Notes: generated by a model from the sequence alone, not told the origin. A DNA stretch of 64,000 nt from Spisula solida (GCA_947247005.1 OX365955.1:2924001-2988000), one strand, 5' to 3'. Positions 1 through 11,048 are shown, numbered from the stretch's first letter. Numbers and translations: made by a program.

Positions 1-341
1 TTTGTAGTTCACTTGAAAACAAAACGGAACTTTCGATTTTGTAATGTACGAAGTTTCAGTATAATTATTACATATTGAGGTTACAGTTCGCTATTTCAAA
101 ATGAAACTTAATCCCAACCTCCTGATATAGCGCAATCATAACTACTCAACATCTCACGTATAGTACTGTCTCGTTTTTTGGGATTGCATCAAATCTAAAA
201 CTAGACATACAAATCGGTATCACATAATAAACTAGGATAAGAAATAAAAATGTCCTATCCGCGCTAGAATATATTCATTTCGATTCATCCGCTACGTAGC
301 GCTTTTTGAAGCAAGCTGTTTCCTAGGAAATCGCTATCGAG
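1..341. other. Unannotated flank left of the foldback element
   Basis: A+T-rich sequence with no supported gene, array or element end. It ends in the host side of the foldback insertion site. Confidence 0.5.
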
Positions 342-350
342 CGCTTGGTA
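342..350 (+). repeat. Left 9-bp target site duplication
   Basis: CGCTTGGTA, identical to 4090-4098, abuts the terminal AGCTGTGTG of the foldback element. Confidence 0.85.
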
Positions 351-1397
351 AGCTGTGTGAAGTTGGCTCAACATACGACATACGACATTGGACGACATTC
401 AAAAAATCGAATGTCGTCCAGCTCGACATACGACATTGAACGACATTCAAAAAATCGAATGTCGTCCTGCTCGACATACGACATTGGACGACATTCAAAA
501 AATCATCAAAAATCGAATGCCATCCAGCTCGACATTGGACGACATTGGACGACATTCAAAAAATCGAATGTCGTCCAGCTCGACATACGACATTGAACGA
601 CATTCAAAAAATCGAATGTCGTCCAGCTCGACATACGACATTGGACGACATTCAAAAAATCATCAAAAATCGAATGTCGTCCAGCTCGACATTGGACGAC
701 ATTGGACGACATTCAAAAAATCGTCTATAATCGAATGTCGTCCAGCTCGTCATTGGACGACATTGGACGAGATTCTAAAAATCATCAAAAATCGAATGTC
801 GTCCAGCTCGACATTGGACGACATTGGACGACATTCAAAAAATCGAATGTCGTCCAGCTCGACATACGACATTGAACGACATTCAAAAAATCGAATGTCG
901 TCCAGCTCGACATACGACATTGAACGACATTCAAAAAATCGAATGTCGTCCAGCTCGACATACGACATTCGACGACATTCAAAAAATCATCAAAAATCGA
1001 ATGTCGTCCAGCTCGACATTGGACGACATTCAAAAAATCGAATGTCGTCCAGCTCGACATACGACATTGAACGACATTAAAAAAATCGAATGTCGTCCAG
1101 CTCGACATACGACATTGAACGACATTAAAAAAATCGAATGTCGTCCAGCTCGACATACGACATTGAACGACATTCAAAAAATCGAATGTCGTCCAGCTCG
1201 ACATACGACATTGGACGACATTCAAAAAATCATCAAAAATCGAATGTCGTCCAGCTCGACATTGGACGACATTCAAAAAATCGTCTAAAATCGAATGTCC
1301 TCCAGCTCGACATTGGACGACATTCAAAAAATCGTCTAAAATCGAATGTCGTTTAGCTCGACATTGGACCTCATTGGACGACATTCAAAAATGTGTG
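351..1397 (+). repeat. Left arm tandem array (48-bp unit and variants)
   Basis: The basic unit is 48 bp and contains GACATTCAAAAAATCGAATG followed by TCGTCCAGCTCGACATAC. Longer variants add an extra GGACGACATT or ATCATCAAAA block. Each unit holds its own inverted motif (GACATTC/GAATGTC around AAAAAATC). Because 48 is a multiple of three, several reading frames stay open with Ser/His/Lys-rich repeats; I do not call these proteins. Confidence 0.9.
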
Positions 1398-3340
1398 CAT
1401 GTTTGGATTTAAAGTGTTCCACTTTTTGTTCAATCATTGTAGAATGAACGAATATTGTCACTTGCTGGTGTAAGGAGTCAGTCATGTAAAGTTTGTATTT
1501 GTTGATACATTATTGTCCGCTATATTGTTTTTCTTTGTGATGAGTCGCTTAGCAACCGTAGGAGTTTAAATTATTCAATATGCGGAACAACTTATTTGGT
1601 TTCTACAATCTTTAATCTTAGCATCAGGAAACGTAATTTGAGGTTATTTTGGTTGCATGGCTATTCACAGAAGTTTAAGTGGGGCGTTTCTTTTCGTGAA
1701 TTTCAACGGTACACAATGCACAAAATTTCGGAAACATAACAAAATATAGTTTTATTTACTTAATCAATTTGGTTAGGGGGGTTTGTAGATTGGCTAAGAC
1801 TTGTGTACTTTCAGTAAATTGTGAATAGTTTGGAAGATTTGCGAGTTGCTTTGCGATATTACCGGATATTTTGGTTTTACTTTATACTTTTCTTGTGTCA
1901 ACTGGAATATTTGTTATAATAATAGTTCTGTTAATAAAGTCTCGGACATTTAATCTAAACTTGTGTTTGTTCAATAATTACTAGTTATGTTCAGGCAGCC
2001 TGACAAGCATTTAAGATAATATTTTGAATGCTCTTGTTCGTCCGTCTGTTGTATACTAGTATCTACAGTTGCTGTCCACGGTGCCTAAGAGTCGAGTGAC
2101 ACTCGGCACAAAAGTAGCCTATTCATGGGTAGGTGACAACTAAAATGCAACAAGCAATGTTAAATACTAATAGAACAGTGTATAAACGAGTCAACTTCCG
2201 GTTATCACAATAAGGAGTACACGTTGACTTGTATAGTATTGCAATAAGTCGTACAGTGATGGGAAATAACCGGATATTTCAATCACAATAAGTCATAAAA
2301 GTTAAATTGTATAGTATCACAATAAGTTGTACAGTGATTTGGTTTATATATGGAATATGTAACTGTCGGCATGAATTGTCAACATGTTGTACAAACCCGG
2401 GAATCAAAGATGGCGTCAAAGATGGACGCCATATTACTTACGAATACACCTGAAATTATATGGGATACAATTTGATATTTATGTACATAATGTAGTCTCC
2501 AATGCTGGTTTGGTTATCATTCATTTCATAATGTGCATGAAATGACATAAAACAAATCGAAAAACTTACGAGGTTTGACCGCAAAACTTAAGTAATGCTG
2601 TATACACTTCCGTTAGTGGAAAGTGCACAGCCGAACCACAGGGTCAGAATCAGTCTAGCTATGCGTTCAACATACACTATTACATCATGATTGGTAAGCG
2701 AAACAATAGGGACGTGGATAAACACATACTAGTTCGTTACCCATGTGTATGTAGTTTTTACGGGTATCGGGCTTGCGATAGACGTAATTGATACCCCAAT
2801 CATACGAATCTCGAATCAGCCGGAATGGGTCCGAATGAGTCTGAATTAATAAAAACTAAAAATTTGAAACACATTCCGAATGATGATTCGAAATGACCAA
2901 AATTATTACAGCTTGTCTAAATGTCGTTAGAAATACTTCTAAGATAATTCGAATACAATTCAAATAAAATTCGAATATAACAATCATGCATTTCGAATCC
3001 GCCGACAGCGGAGAATGTGCACGCATATGTTTCCATAATACGGTACACACAATCATGGGACCGTTGTGAACGGGATTTCGCGCGGGTATAAATAACTACA
3101 TACACTGGTTTTAATTATTGTTTTGAATGGGGTCAAAATGCCGTAACAATATTTAAAATGTAATCATCACTGCGGTATACTGTACACAGGATATTGCTAG
3201 TAAAGGTGAGTAATGTAATTAATTTTCGCGACATTCTAGTGTACACCAGAGACGATATTTTCCAAATTACTGACTACTAACATCATCTCAACTATGTTTT
3301 AACGTCTTCGAGCTGCAAGGCATTCAATTACTGACAACTT
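1398..3340. other. Central segment of the foldback element
   Basis: About 1.9 kb of A+T-rich sequence without a credible coding region. At about 2179-2345 it holds a dispersed repeat related to 28494-28800. A short TTCGAA-rich stretch lies near 2936-3000. No transposase motif was recognised. Confidence 0.6.
2179..2345 (+). repeat. Dispersed repeat related to the 28.5-kb array
   Basis: It begins GTGTATAAACGAGTCAACTT, matching 28494 with small changes, then has repeated AATAAGTCGTACAGTGA-like and GTATAGTAT-like segments. The same sequence forms a 78-bp tandem array near 28.6 kb. Its presence in the foldback centre suggests capture or nested insertion. Confidence 0.7.
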
Positions 3341-4089
3341 TTTTAATGTCGTCCAATATCGTCCAATGTCGAGCTGGACGACATTCGATTTTAGACGATT
3401 TTTTGAATGTCGTCCAGCTCGACATTGGACGACATTGGACGACATTCAAAAAATCGTCTAAAATCGAATGTCGTCCAGCTCGACATTGGACGATATTGGA
3501 CGACATTGAAAAATTCGATTTTAGACGATTTTTTGAATGTCGTCCACTGTCGTCCAATGTCGAGCTGGACGACATTCGATTTTAGACGATTTTTTGAATG
3601 TCGTCCAATGTCGTCCAATGACGAGCTGGACGACATTCGATTTTAGATGATTTTTTGAATGTCGTCCAATGTCGTCCAATGTCGAGCTGGACGACATTCG
3701 ATTTTAGACGATTTTTTGAATGTCGTCCAATGTCGTCCAATGTCGAGCTGGACGACATTCGATTTTTGATGATTTTTTGAATGTCGTCCAATGTCGTCCA
3801 ATGTCGAGCTGGACGACATTCGATTTTAGACGATTTTTTGAATGTCGTCAAATGTCGTCCAATTTCGAGCTGGAAGACATTCGATTTTGACGATTTGTTG
3901 AATGTCGTCCAATGTCGTCCAATGTCGAGCTGGACGACATTCGATTCTTGATGATTTTTTGAATGTCGTCCAATGTCGTATGTCGAGCTGGACGACATTC
4001 GATTTTTTGAATGTCGTCCAATGTCGTATGTCGAGCTGGACGACATTCGATTTTTTGAATGTCGTATGTTGAGCCAACTTCACACAGCT
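3341..4089 (-). repeat. Right arm tandem array, inverted relative to the left arm
   Basis: These are the same units as the left arm in opposite orientation. Between about 3410 and 3510 a block runs in left-arm orientation, so the arm carries an internal inversion or a smaller palindrome. It is shorter than the left arm (about 750 against 1050 bp), so unit copy number differs between arms. Confidence 0.88.
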
Positions 4090-4098
4090 CGCTTGGTA
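4090..4098 (+). repeat. Right 9-bp target site duplication
   Basis: CGCTTGGTA follows the terminal CACACAGCT directly. Removing the element and one copy restores a continuous site. Confidence 0.85.
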
Positions 4099-4528
4099 GC
4101 GCTTTATTTAAACAACAGACTCATGTACTCGGAAAACACAATAGAAGTAAATGTACTAAATATCTATAAATTGTTGTAGCCTGCGAGAGAGAGGATTGTT
4201 TACTTGTCTTTTTCTTGTCAAACTTCGTCTCGTTTTTTTCATATAAAACATCATAATTATCCATTTCTGAATCCTTCTTTGTCGCAATCGAATTAATATG
4301 GACTACTTTATCATCTGTTGGGTGTCAGTTTCTATAAGCAAGTTTAGAGAAGTTATGATTTATTTCAAATTCAAATTCATTTAAAGTGTTGTATTACTCT
4401 CCTTACTTTCTCTATCAACACCCCTGGGAGTACTCGGGAGAGGAAATGCGGGTGAATTGTTTCATCTAGGCATGGCGTACTATTTTGATTTATTCTTAAA
4501 AGTGGCATGTAAACGATGCGTGGAACAT
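4099..4528. other. No feature seen
   Basis: A+T-rich spacer between the foldback element and the 22-bp array; no gene or repeat supported. Confidence 0.4.
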
Positions 4529-4682
4529 ACGTCATAGACACGTCCCATCTACGTCATAGACACGTCCCATCTACGTCATAGACACGTCCCATCTACGTCA
4601 TAGACACGGCCCATCTACGTCATAGACACGTCCCATCTACGTCATAGACACGTCCCATCTACGTCATAGACACGTCCCATCT
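4529..4682 (+). repeat. 22-bp minisatellite, 7 copies
   Basis: Seven exact-length units beginning ACGTCATAGACACGTCCCAT. One unit has a single change (CACGGCCC in place of CACGTCCC). No length variation, so the array looks young. Confidence 0.95.
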
Positions 4683-5229
4683 GGGACGAATTATCTATGG
4701 AATGCGTTTATATTTTGTTAAAGATGATACATTCCGGAATCTGAGAGAAATAGAGAAACTGTTAAGCTATATTTGTAGGCATATACAGTTGAGTTGCATT
4801 GATCACAACTACCTGATGCATGTATATCATTTCTTGAAACTGATGTCTGGGACTTATTTAATTTTGCAATGGTCAATGAGTGCTACTTAATGTAAAGTTA
4901 TAGCTCGCCGGAGATAATTCTAGACTCTTCAATAGATAAACATGCATAATATGAACACTGCACGGTCGATTGACTGCTTTTTATCAGTGTAGATTTAAAG
5001 ACTATACAATCTAATGTGAATATGCGCAAGATTGAACAAATAATGAACATCGAAAATGCATTTAATTTTATTGTTAATCGCAAACAATGGCTAGTGTTAT
5101 CATCAGCGGTCGGATGTGTGCTGTATTGGTCACCCCAATCACACATACTTATTCATTCTGTTTTAGACTTTAGAAGTTTTTTCCATTTCGAGGTCAATCC
5201 AGTAATACAGTTACTAAGTATATAATATA
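4683..5229. other. No feature seen
   Basis: Only short open frames of low-complexity composition; no family resemblance and no repeat. Confidence 0.4.
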
Positions 5230-5835
5230 CAGTAAAACATGGTTATCTCGAGGAGTGATCGGGACTGATGAAATGTTCGAGATAAACCGGTGCTCGTAAT
5301 AAAGATGCTCGTCATAAAGGTATAAAATCGATATTATTATGCATTTTAACACGATCTGCGGATTAATCCATATACACATAGAGCAAACCAGGCCATGTAT
5401 TATTACCGCAATAATACATACCTATCAAACCGGCTGTTACTATTTACGCCCCTGTATCACGTGACATACTTATGAATGAATGAATGAACGTAAACTTTAT
5501 AGCAAAAAACTTCAACGAGGCGAGTTGCACGAGTATCTAGTGTTACAGCTATGACGCATCTATTTTTAGAAACTCCAATGTACTCTCGACACCAAGCCTT
5601 TCATGAAAACCTCTGATAATCAATCCATTTATATGTGTTTCAATGTTTAAAATGTGTTATTTCCTACAGAAAATTACGAAGGTCGTTTTCATTAACGAGG
5701 AAGGTAATTGTACTAGCTAATAAGCCACTCAATTACAGCGTGGAATTATGTTCAATGTCAAATGGGTGTAAATGGAATGCGCGCAATTAAATAGTACGGG
5801 ATATTATCGTATTTAGAATCGAAATAAAAACTCTA

Positions 5836-5899
5836 TTCGGATGCGGAAAATTAAATCACTCGTGCTACGCACTCGTGATTTAATTTTTCCGCATCTGAA
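5836..5899. repeat. Long hairpin with CG-rich loop
   Basis: The arm GATGCGGAAAATTAAATCAC (5840-5859) pairs with 5875-5895 with a one-base bulge, and pairing extends outward with one mismatch. The 15-nt loop TCGTGCTACGCACTC can itself pair (GTGC/GCAC). Confidence 0.85.
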
Positions 5900-6004
5900 C
5901 TCCTGCCCATGTTTTATTCACCGACAAAATACGCGAACAGATTTTTATTTCTTAAATATAGAGCAAATTCGCCGTGACTTCGAAATTTGGTCGGAATAGA
6001 TCAG

Positions 6005-6148
6005 GGTGGTATTCAATATTGATCTTATTTCATTGGACAATAAGGATAGCCAATCATATCGCCTGTTACTGACCAAGAGTTTGATATGGTGTGATCTGAT
6101 TGGTTGTCCTTATCCTTAAGTCAAGTAAGATCAATATTGAATACCACC
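6005..6148 (+). mobile_element. MITE family A, copy 1
   Basis: 144-bp element with inverted ends GGTGGTATTCAATATTGATC and its complement. Copies with the same interior lie at 22051-22195 and 25011-25152 (the last inverted). CAGGG-like ends suggest a hAT-type parent but no clean target duplication is defined. Confidence 0.88.
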
Positions 6149-6164
6149 GAGGTGCTCGTCATAA

Positions 6165-6466
6165 CGAAGTTTTAATATACCTTGTTTAGACCGTCTGGTA
6201 CCATATACCAAAGGTTCATATACTGGTGGTATGAACGAGTGAGGAGACAGACGAAGAGGTGGTATAAGCCGTCCTTCCGGTATAAGCCGTACTTCCGTCC
6301 CTGGTTCCTGGTTTAAACCCACAACATTACTCGTATGGTTGCCACTGTTGTTGAGTTTAGTGATAACTTCCGGTTGTTCTGCGACGCCAACCGGTCTCTT
6401 CGTCTCACCTTTATCGTGCTTGTCAAATGTTGTTGCTTTTGGTAACTTCTGTAACGACAAGTCCAA
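6165..6466 (-). CDS. Doubtful open frame, no recognised family
   Basis: A minus-strand frame of about 100 codons with unbiased composition. The beginning (MDLSLQKLPK...) is Lys/Thr/Glu-rich and hydrophilic, with a Pro-rich middle (IPPLRLSPHS). On the reverse strand it is preceded by TTGTTGTGTAG, which could be a weak splice acceptor. Its end runs into MITE copy 1, so the last codons cannot be native. I do not recognise it. It may be a decayed exon or chance. Confidence 0.2.
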
Positions 6467-6470
6467 TAAA

Positions 6471-6820
6471 AACTACACAACAATGAGTAGGGTGTGGTAT
6501 GATTGTTAACACGTTAAAGTTGCTTCGGTAGTATGTTTCAAAATTTTACCTTTTCAACCAAGAATTCTATGAATAAATTGCTGAATACGTTATTTACTAT
6601 GTAGAGCTATAAAATGTCTGCATTTATGACAAAAATGAGTCTCCGCTGTAAATCATCACGTATCGCTGCCAATATAGTATAAACGATTTATATTGATTGA
6701 CAATACATTCCAATATTGTTTACCAGCAGTATTATGTTCAATAGTTACTACAAGGGCGGTGCTGTTGGGAATTGTGTCTTGTATGTTTTATAGTAAGTCA
6801 TTCAACGTGGGCATTCAACC
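6471..6820. other. No feature seen
   Basis: Spacer with no supported gene or repeat. Confidence 0.4.
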
Positions 6821-6943
6821 TTTTGACAGCTGGGACATGGGCGGATCATTTTCTGGTTCGATTTTGTGTTGGGCATTGTGCCTTGTATGTTTTTATGTTT
6901 TCTCTGTTCGGCTGGTTAAGTTGAGTGCTGCCTTCCCTATCCG
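6821..6943 (+). repeat. Dispersed repeat family B, copy 1
   Basis: Runs from TTTTGACAGCTGGGACATGG to CTGCCTTCCCTATCC. The reverse complement recurs at 63135-63251, and a more divergent copy lies at 25618-25770. Shared landmarks are GGGCATTGTG, GTTAAGTTGAGTGCTGCC and the AGCTG/GACAG end. Parent class unknown. A frame across it (ending VKLSAAFP) recurs on the opposite strand at 63.1 kb only because the DNA repeats. Confidence 0.8.
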
Positions 6944-7761
6944 GCTTAAAATAATCTTTTTGTGAGTATTGGAGGCATCTGTGAAGGTACATGTTCCCTA
7001 GAGAAGACGTGCTGTTGAGATAAGGCTAAGATATAAAGTGGTTCAGGTGTTCCAACTCGGCCAACACTATAAATTTATCGAATGCTTTCTGGAGAACAGT
7101 TTTTTGTTTAATACTGAGTTAACAGCCTTATCGTCAAAATTCTGATATAACACTATCATTAGGCTGTTTCGACTGGCCTGTTTCGTGAAGCATGTTATAG
7201 TCTGGTTCCCGTCCCCAGTATTACAGTAGTAGTAATGTTCCACGAAACAGCCAAGTCGATAATGCCAATAATACATACGTACGCATTCCAATATCACGTG
7301 ACAAAGGTCGGGCACGAGTATTTCGGGGCCGACTTTGGCAAAATTCGTGGCCATGAAAGATATGATAACCAAGATAGATAGATAGACATGAAACACATGA
7401 CGACTGTTGCTTTCCGATGTTTGACGGTACATTTCTGGTAATGATTTTCCATTGACTAGACAACTACAGATATAATCGTGTATCGGGCGTATCTAAAACA
7501 GCTAAAGCGGATTCGTTAATAGCTTTTTCATATGTGTCCCAGTTGTAACAAAAATCAACATGGAACAAGTTCATAAAGCCATGCAATTAAGGTTGCATTA
7601 CACGCGACTTGCTGTAATGATGTTTACACGTTATTACAGAATTATAGTTGAAGATCCGTGGCAGATAAAACAGGATACTTTAGGTTTTTGTTGTTGTGTT
7701 GAGCGTTTAGAAAGTTCACAAAATCAGCATGACATAATTGCATCGATGGTTTAGGTTATAC
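6944..7761. other. No feature seen
   Basis: Contains short open frames on both strands (about 7067-7463 and 7560-7754) with no family signature. Nothing supported. Confidence 0.4.
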
Positions 7762-7845
7762 TAATTTATTTAAGGCCGATTGTGAAACAAATTTTCCAAC
7801 TTATATTAATCATTCTCGACACCTCATTCCTGATGTTATTCATCG
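7762..7845 (+). repeat. Dispersed repeat family C, copy 1
   Basis: TTTATTTAAGGCCGATTGTG then CCAACTTATATTAATCATTC and CACCTCATTCCTGATGTTAT. A close copy lies at 44178-44270; shorter ones at 19484-19550 and 48172-48212. Confidence 0.75.
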
Positions 7846-8395
7846 CCACGAGGGTATGAGCATGGAACATATTTTATGTCTTTCAACGAATTCTCTTAAA
7901 CTAATTTTTAACTTACAAAACTTGTGCGTCACGTAAATGACGTCAGACCAAAGAAATGCTAATGTGCCTAAAACAGCAATACCCGAAGGCCGGGTCCTGC
8001 TTTCCGGGCGCATTTTTGTGTATACCTTTTACTGCCAAGTACCAGAGGTGAATAGCTAACCAGTATTATACAAGTCAAATAGTTTCCTGCGGGTGATTAC
8101 CTGCGGCCTTGTAATTTAGTTGTATTGTTTAGGATGTGGTTTTTGCAGTTAGGATGCAATTCGAACTTATTCCGGTGTAAGTTTAAATTAATATTTCTGT
8201 CAAAATAATTCCAATACATGTAAAAGCGGACAATACCGATTATCTTCCAATTATTTGGTTGTGTTAAATGTATGTGCCGAACCAATGAACACATTCAAAA
8301 GAATTAGAAAAAAAATCATGTATCAATACCACGCTTCTGTTAATCTAGCGATGTGTTCTCTACGGGATGTAGTGCATTGCCCACTATATTTATTA
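7846..8395. other. Little seen; possible left part of the duplicated 8.4-kb segment
   Basis: Contains ACAAGTCAAATAGTTTCCTG near 8070, which recurs near 10612, so the element shared with 11061-11357 may begin here. The intervening sequence is not clearly alike in the two copies. Confidence 0.4.
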
Positions 8396-8700
8396 CTGAC
8401 TGGGAATCTTATGCAGCTGCAGAAACCTGCTGTTTAGATTCGTGGTCTCGCGTTCAAAGTGAAATTTCGGAATAGTTCTGCTTTCTTTGGTAAATAAACT
8501 ATTGTAATGCGATAAAGACCGATATTATCCGCATGGAATAATGGAATTAGTCTGGTTCACGACATTCTTACAAAATGCTTCTTTTTTGGATATTTTTTTT
8601 GAAATCGTAAACCATCGAGAACATGTCACGTGCCCCTCCATGGTCATTTTACTTTTGGCAATCCAATATAACCTGCGGCTCAAGGACGCAGGTTAACAAG
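8396..8700 (+). repeat. ~300-bp dispersed repeat family D, copy 1
   Basis: Closely matches 11049-11357: CTTATGCAGCTGCAG, TTAGTCTGGTTCACGACATT, and the terminal hairpin ACCTGCG...CGCAGGT followed by AACAAGT. Both copies have ACAAGTCAAATAG some hundreds of bases to the left, so the full element is probably 600-750 bp. No coding region. Confidence 0.82.
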
Positions 8701-8769
8701 TTGACGGCTACAATGGACCTCTGCGTGATTTCTTAGACTTCCATTCGTTTTTATCTTATTATTAAATAA

Positions 8770-10060
8770 GCGGATTTAGCTCAGTGGTAATGCACTGGAC
8801 TGTCAATGCAGACGTCGTGGGTTCAAACTCCGGCATCGGAACTTGACATTTCTGAAATATTTATAATTTTTCCCGCTATATCTGACCGTGTGTAATGCAA
8901 AGTATCTGGTTAAGGTGATTCCCAACTCTTCAGTTGAGCGGAAGTTTAGAAATCGGTATAAATAAGACGTATTGAAAGCGTCTGACTACCATGATGAAAT
9001 AGTACGAAAAACTTAAACTTGATGTGTCAGCATGTTCTCATGTCTTAAACTCGCGAATTTACTGTATAGTTATTACTATATTATACTAGAATAAGCTTGC
9101 AGAATAAAACTATAGCTGAAATTTTATGTGTTATTTATTCCAAACGTTTAAACACTAACACTCGCGAATACTAGCTACAACGTATGTGAAACGTAATAAA
9201 CGTTATCCAAGTTTTAGCAATTGTTTAGCAAGCATCCCGACTACCTTAGAGGAAGGTTCTTAAGCATTTATTTCGAAAGAATATAGACTAGCTAATGCAA
9301 AAGAGCATGGGCACATCTTTAGATGTAAACATTTTTAAAAAACAAATTATCGCGAAAACTGGATACAACGTATTCAAAACGTTGATGTAGTTTGTAAATT
9401 CTCCTGGTTTTCGACATTTCCGAAATCACTAAAGTGTCAATCAAAAAAAATCTAGCCGAGCAACTGCCATGAAATTTTGGACAAAACTTCTATAATAGTT
9501 ACTCTACTGGTTGCATGTACGAAAACAGTATGGTGTTCAACTTATTTTTGTATAACTAAAGAATGAAAAATCACATATTTTAAAATATCATTTAAAAATA
9601 CATATAACATGCATAGTCTAAAACAAACGTTATCGTGTGATTCCGTATATACGAAATTTCGTGCATGCCAAGTTTCATGTAATTAAATGTCAAACTTTTT
9701 CGGTGAAATGCAGATATCAATTTTTAGGGGGGTTCCCCAAAATCTAAAAATATCTTGAAAACTAGCCGAGCAAAACTGTCATGGGTTTGCACAATTACTA
9801 TCATGAGTGTGTTCTTCATAAAAACCAGGTGTTTGATACCTCTTGTACAGACAAATTTAAGAGTTGGAAATCACCTTAATCTAATGTCTCTCTCTCCCTT
9901 CAGGGGTGCTTCCTCTGGTCAGATCACGCTGTATCTGCACTAGTAGAGGATGCACATGCGCCCCTGTGACACTATAAATAAATGTAAAGTGCCCTTGAAC
10001 GTGTGTTCGCATGAAAACGGCGCTTGAATAAATCTGGTATTTTTTTATTTATTTATTTTA
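8770..10060 (+). mobile_element. tRNA-derived SINE, copy 1, interrupted by a 962-bp insertion
   Basis: The head resembles tRNA-Asp: A box TAGCTCAGTGGT, anticodon-arm CTGTCAA (GTC), B box GGTTCAAACTCC. The acceptor ends do not pair, so it is not a working tRNA. The tail (about 9880-10060) matches copy 2 at 33045-33216: TCTGGTCAGATCA, GTAGAGGATGCAC, GTAAAGTGCCCTTGAACGTG and TAAATCTGGTA. Head and tail are split by the insertion at 8914-9875. A segment of ~130 bp seen in copy 2 is absent here. Confidence 0.85.
8914..9875. mobile_element. 962-bp TIR element with TTAA target duplication, inside the SINE
   Basis: Ends GGTGATTCCCAACTCTT (8914-8930) and AAGAGTTGGAAATCACC (9859-9875) are inverted with one mismatch. 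TTAA lies on both sides (8910-8913, 9876-9879). Such duplications are made by piggyBac, Kolobok and Sola3 families; which one is not decidable here. No transposase. Two internal segments around TAGCCGAGCAA are alike (near 9450 and 9763). Confidence 0.88.
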
Positions 10061-10084
10061 TCAGTCACTTATATTGGAACGAAA

Positions 10085-10152
10085 GGATTTGAACCCTCGA
10101 CCTGTTGCTAGCAAGGAATGTACGTGTTTTAAACTTTCGGCGACGGGGCGTT
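10085..10152 (-). pseudogene. tRNA-like remnant
   Basis: On the minus strand a B-box-like GGGTTCAAATCC is preceded by an anticodon-arm-like CTTGCTAGCAACAGG. The acceptor stem is not convincing. It could be the head of another SINE or a dead tRNA gene. Confidence 0.35.
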
Positions 10153-10560
10153 TGTAACATGACCCCTGAGAGGTATTGCTACATCAGAGAGAGACAAAAT
10201 CAGACACTTAATATGAATCACGTGTATATCACGTGTCTTATTACTACCGCTTACAACATAAAATATTAATACAATAGTCAGCAATCGTTTGCGAAGTTTG
10301 CATATATTTTTATATCGTTACATGAATAGTGTGTACCAGGACTTATAAAAGTAATTGATTAAGTTATTTGTTGAACTTATGACATCGTGCAAACATTATT
10401 TATGCAATAATTATTAGTTTATTACATCTCTTGCGTGTAGTTATGTAATTATATTTATTCAACGTTTGACGTACAGCGCTGGAGATGTACGGTTATCGCC
10501 CTGCGCAGTAATCTAATAACGATTAGGACTATGTTATTCAGTGTAGAACTACTTTCTTCG
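10153..10560. other. No feature seen
   Basis: A+T-rich spacer without supported features. Confidence 0.4.
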
Positions 10561-11048
10561 AAACGTTGTTACTACTGGTGCTTTTAGAATTCTTCACGGC
10601 TCAAAATCTGGTACAAGTCAAATAGTTCCTGCGAGCAAATGATGTACCGACTTCATTTGACAGAGAATTGACAGGATCCTCGACCTTCTATCTGCATAAT
10701 TCAACAGCTGATGTGTATAAAATAAAGCATGAAAATCTCAAAATTGTGGGGGGAAAATAAGCGCGATAGGACGGTAGCTTTCAAATTGGGAAAACTATAT
10801 GCACGATAATTTGACATACGAAATTTATGAATAAAGATACATAAGTTCATGTATAACATGAAACCAATTTTCAAGAGACTTTAATTGCATAATTTTATTA
10901 TGACTCCCTTGTTCCATATAATATTTATTTGCTTATAAATAAAACCTCGTATCAGTTCATTAAAAGGTATTATCATAAGACATGTTATCAGTGTTCAACA
11001 ATATCAAAGATCATAAACCAATTCCGATAATTCCATGACAGTTGACTG
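10561..11048. other. Edge of the ~120-bp array and left part of repeat D copy 2
   Basis: 10575-10620 carries TTTTAGAATTC...CAAAATCTGGTACAAGT, a partial unit of the array at 11372-11820. Repeat D copy 2 therefore probably sits inside that array. Confidence 0.5.

Larger units (their letters stand above)
351..4089. mobile_element. Foldback-type (FB-like) non-autonomous transposon with tandem-repeat arms
   Basis: The outer ends are perfect inverted repeats: AGCTGTGTGAAGTTGGCTCA at 351 mirrors the sequence ending in CTTCACACAGCT at 4089. The identical 9-mer CGCTTGGTA lies directly outside both ends (342-350 and 4090-4098) and reads as a 9-bp target duplication. Each arm is a tandem array of ~48-61 bp units (left about 351-1397, right about 3341-4089), and the arms are mutually inverted. 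This is the architecture of Drosophila FB elements, which also make 9-bp duplications; Mutator-like elements share that size. The centre has no transposase frame, so the copy is non-autonomous. The class assignment is an inference; the ends and duplication are seen directly. Confidence 0.85.
5230..6177. mobile_element. Possible pogo/Tigger-like non-autonomous element
   Basis: The left end reads TACAGTAAAACATGGTTATC then TCGAG. The right end, reverse complemented, reads TTAAAACTTCGTTATGACGA. These share the pattern AAAAC-T-GTTAT--CGAG and are flanked by TA. CAGT-starting ends with GTTAT/CGAG content resemble pogo/Tigger elements. No transposase is visible. A hairpin (5836-5899) and a separate MITE (6005-6148) lie inside. 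The TIRs are imperfect, so the boundaries are tentative. Confidence 0.4.

Noticed and set aside
334..1384. Long open frames on both strands with repeated Ser/His/Lys or Val/Gln/Cys peptides
   Set aside because: They translate the 48-bp tandem unit, whose length is a multiple of three. Several frames on both strands are open at once.
3324..4083. Similar repeated open frames in the right arm
   Set aside because: Same explanation; no non-repeat coding sequence is attached.
6693..6965. 90-codon frame resembling one at 63132-63332
   Set aside because: The protein similarity comes from dispersed repeat B, which also lies at 25618 with a disrupted frame. No codon-level conservation is evident.
8770..8841. 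Functional tRNA-Asp gene
   Set aside because: The acceptor halves do not pair, and the SINE body and tail follow, as in copy 2 at 32788.
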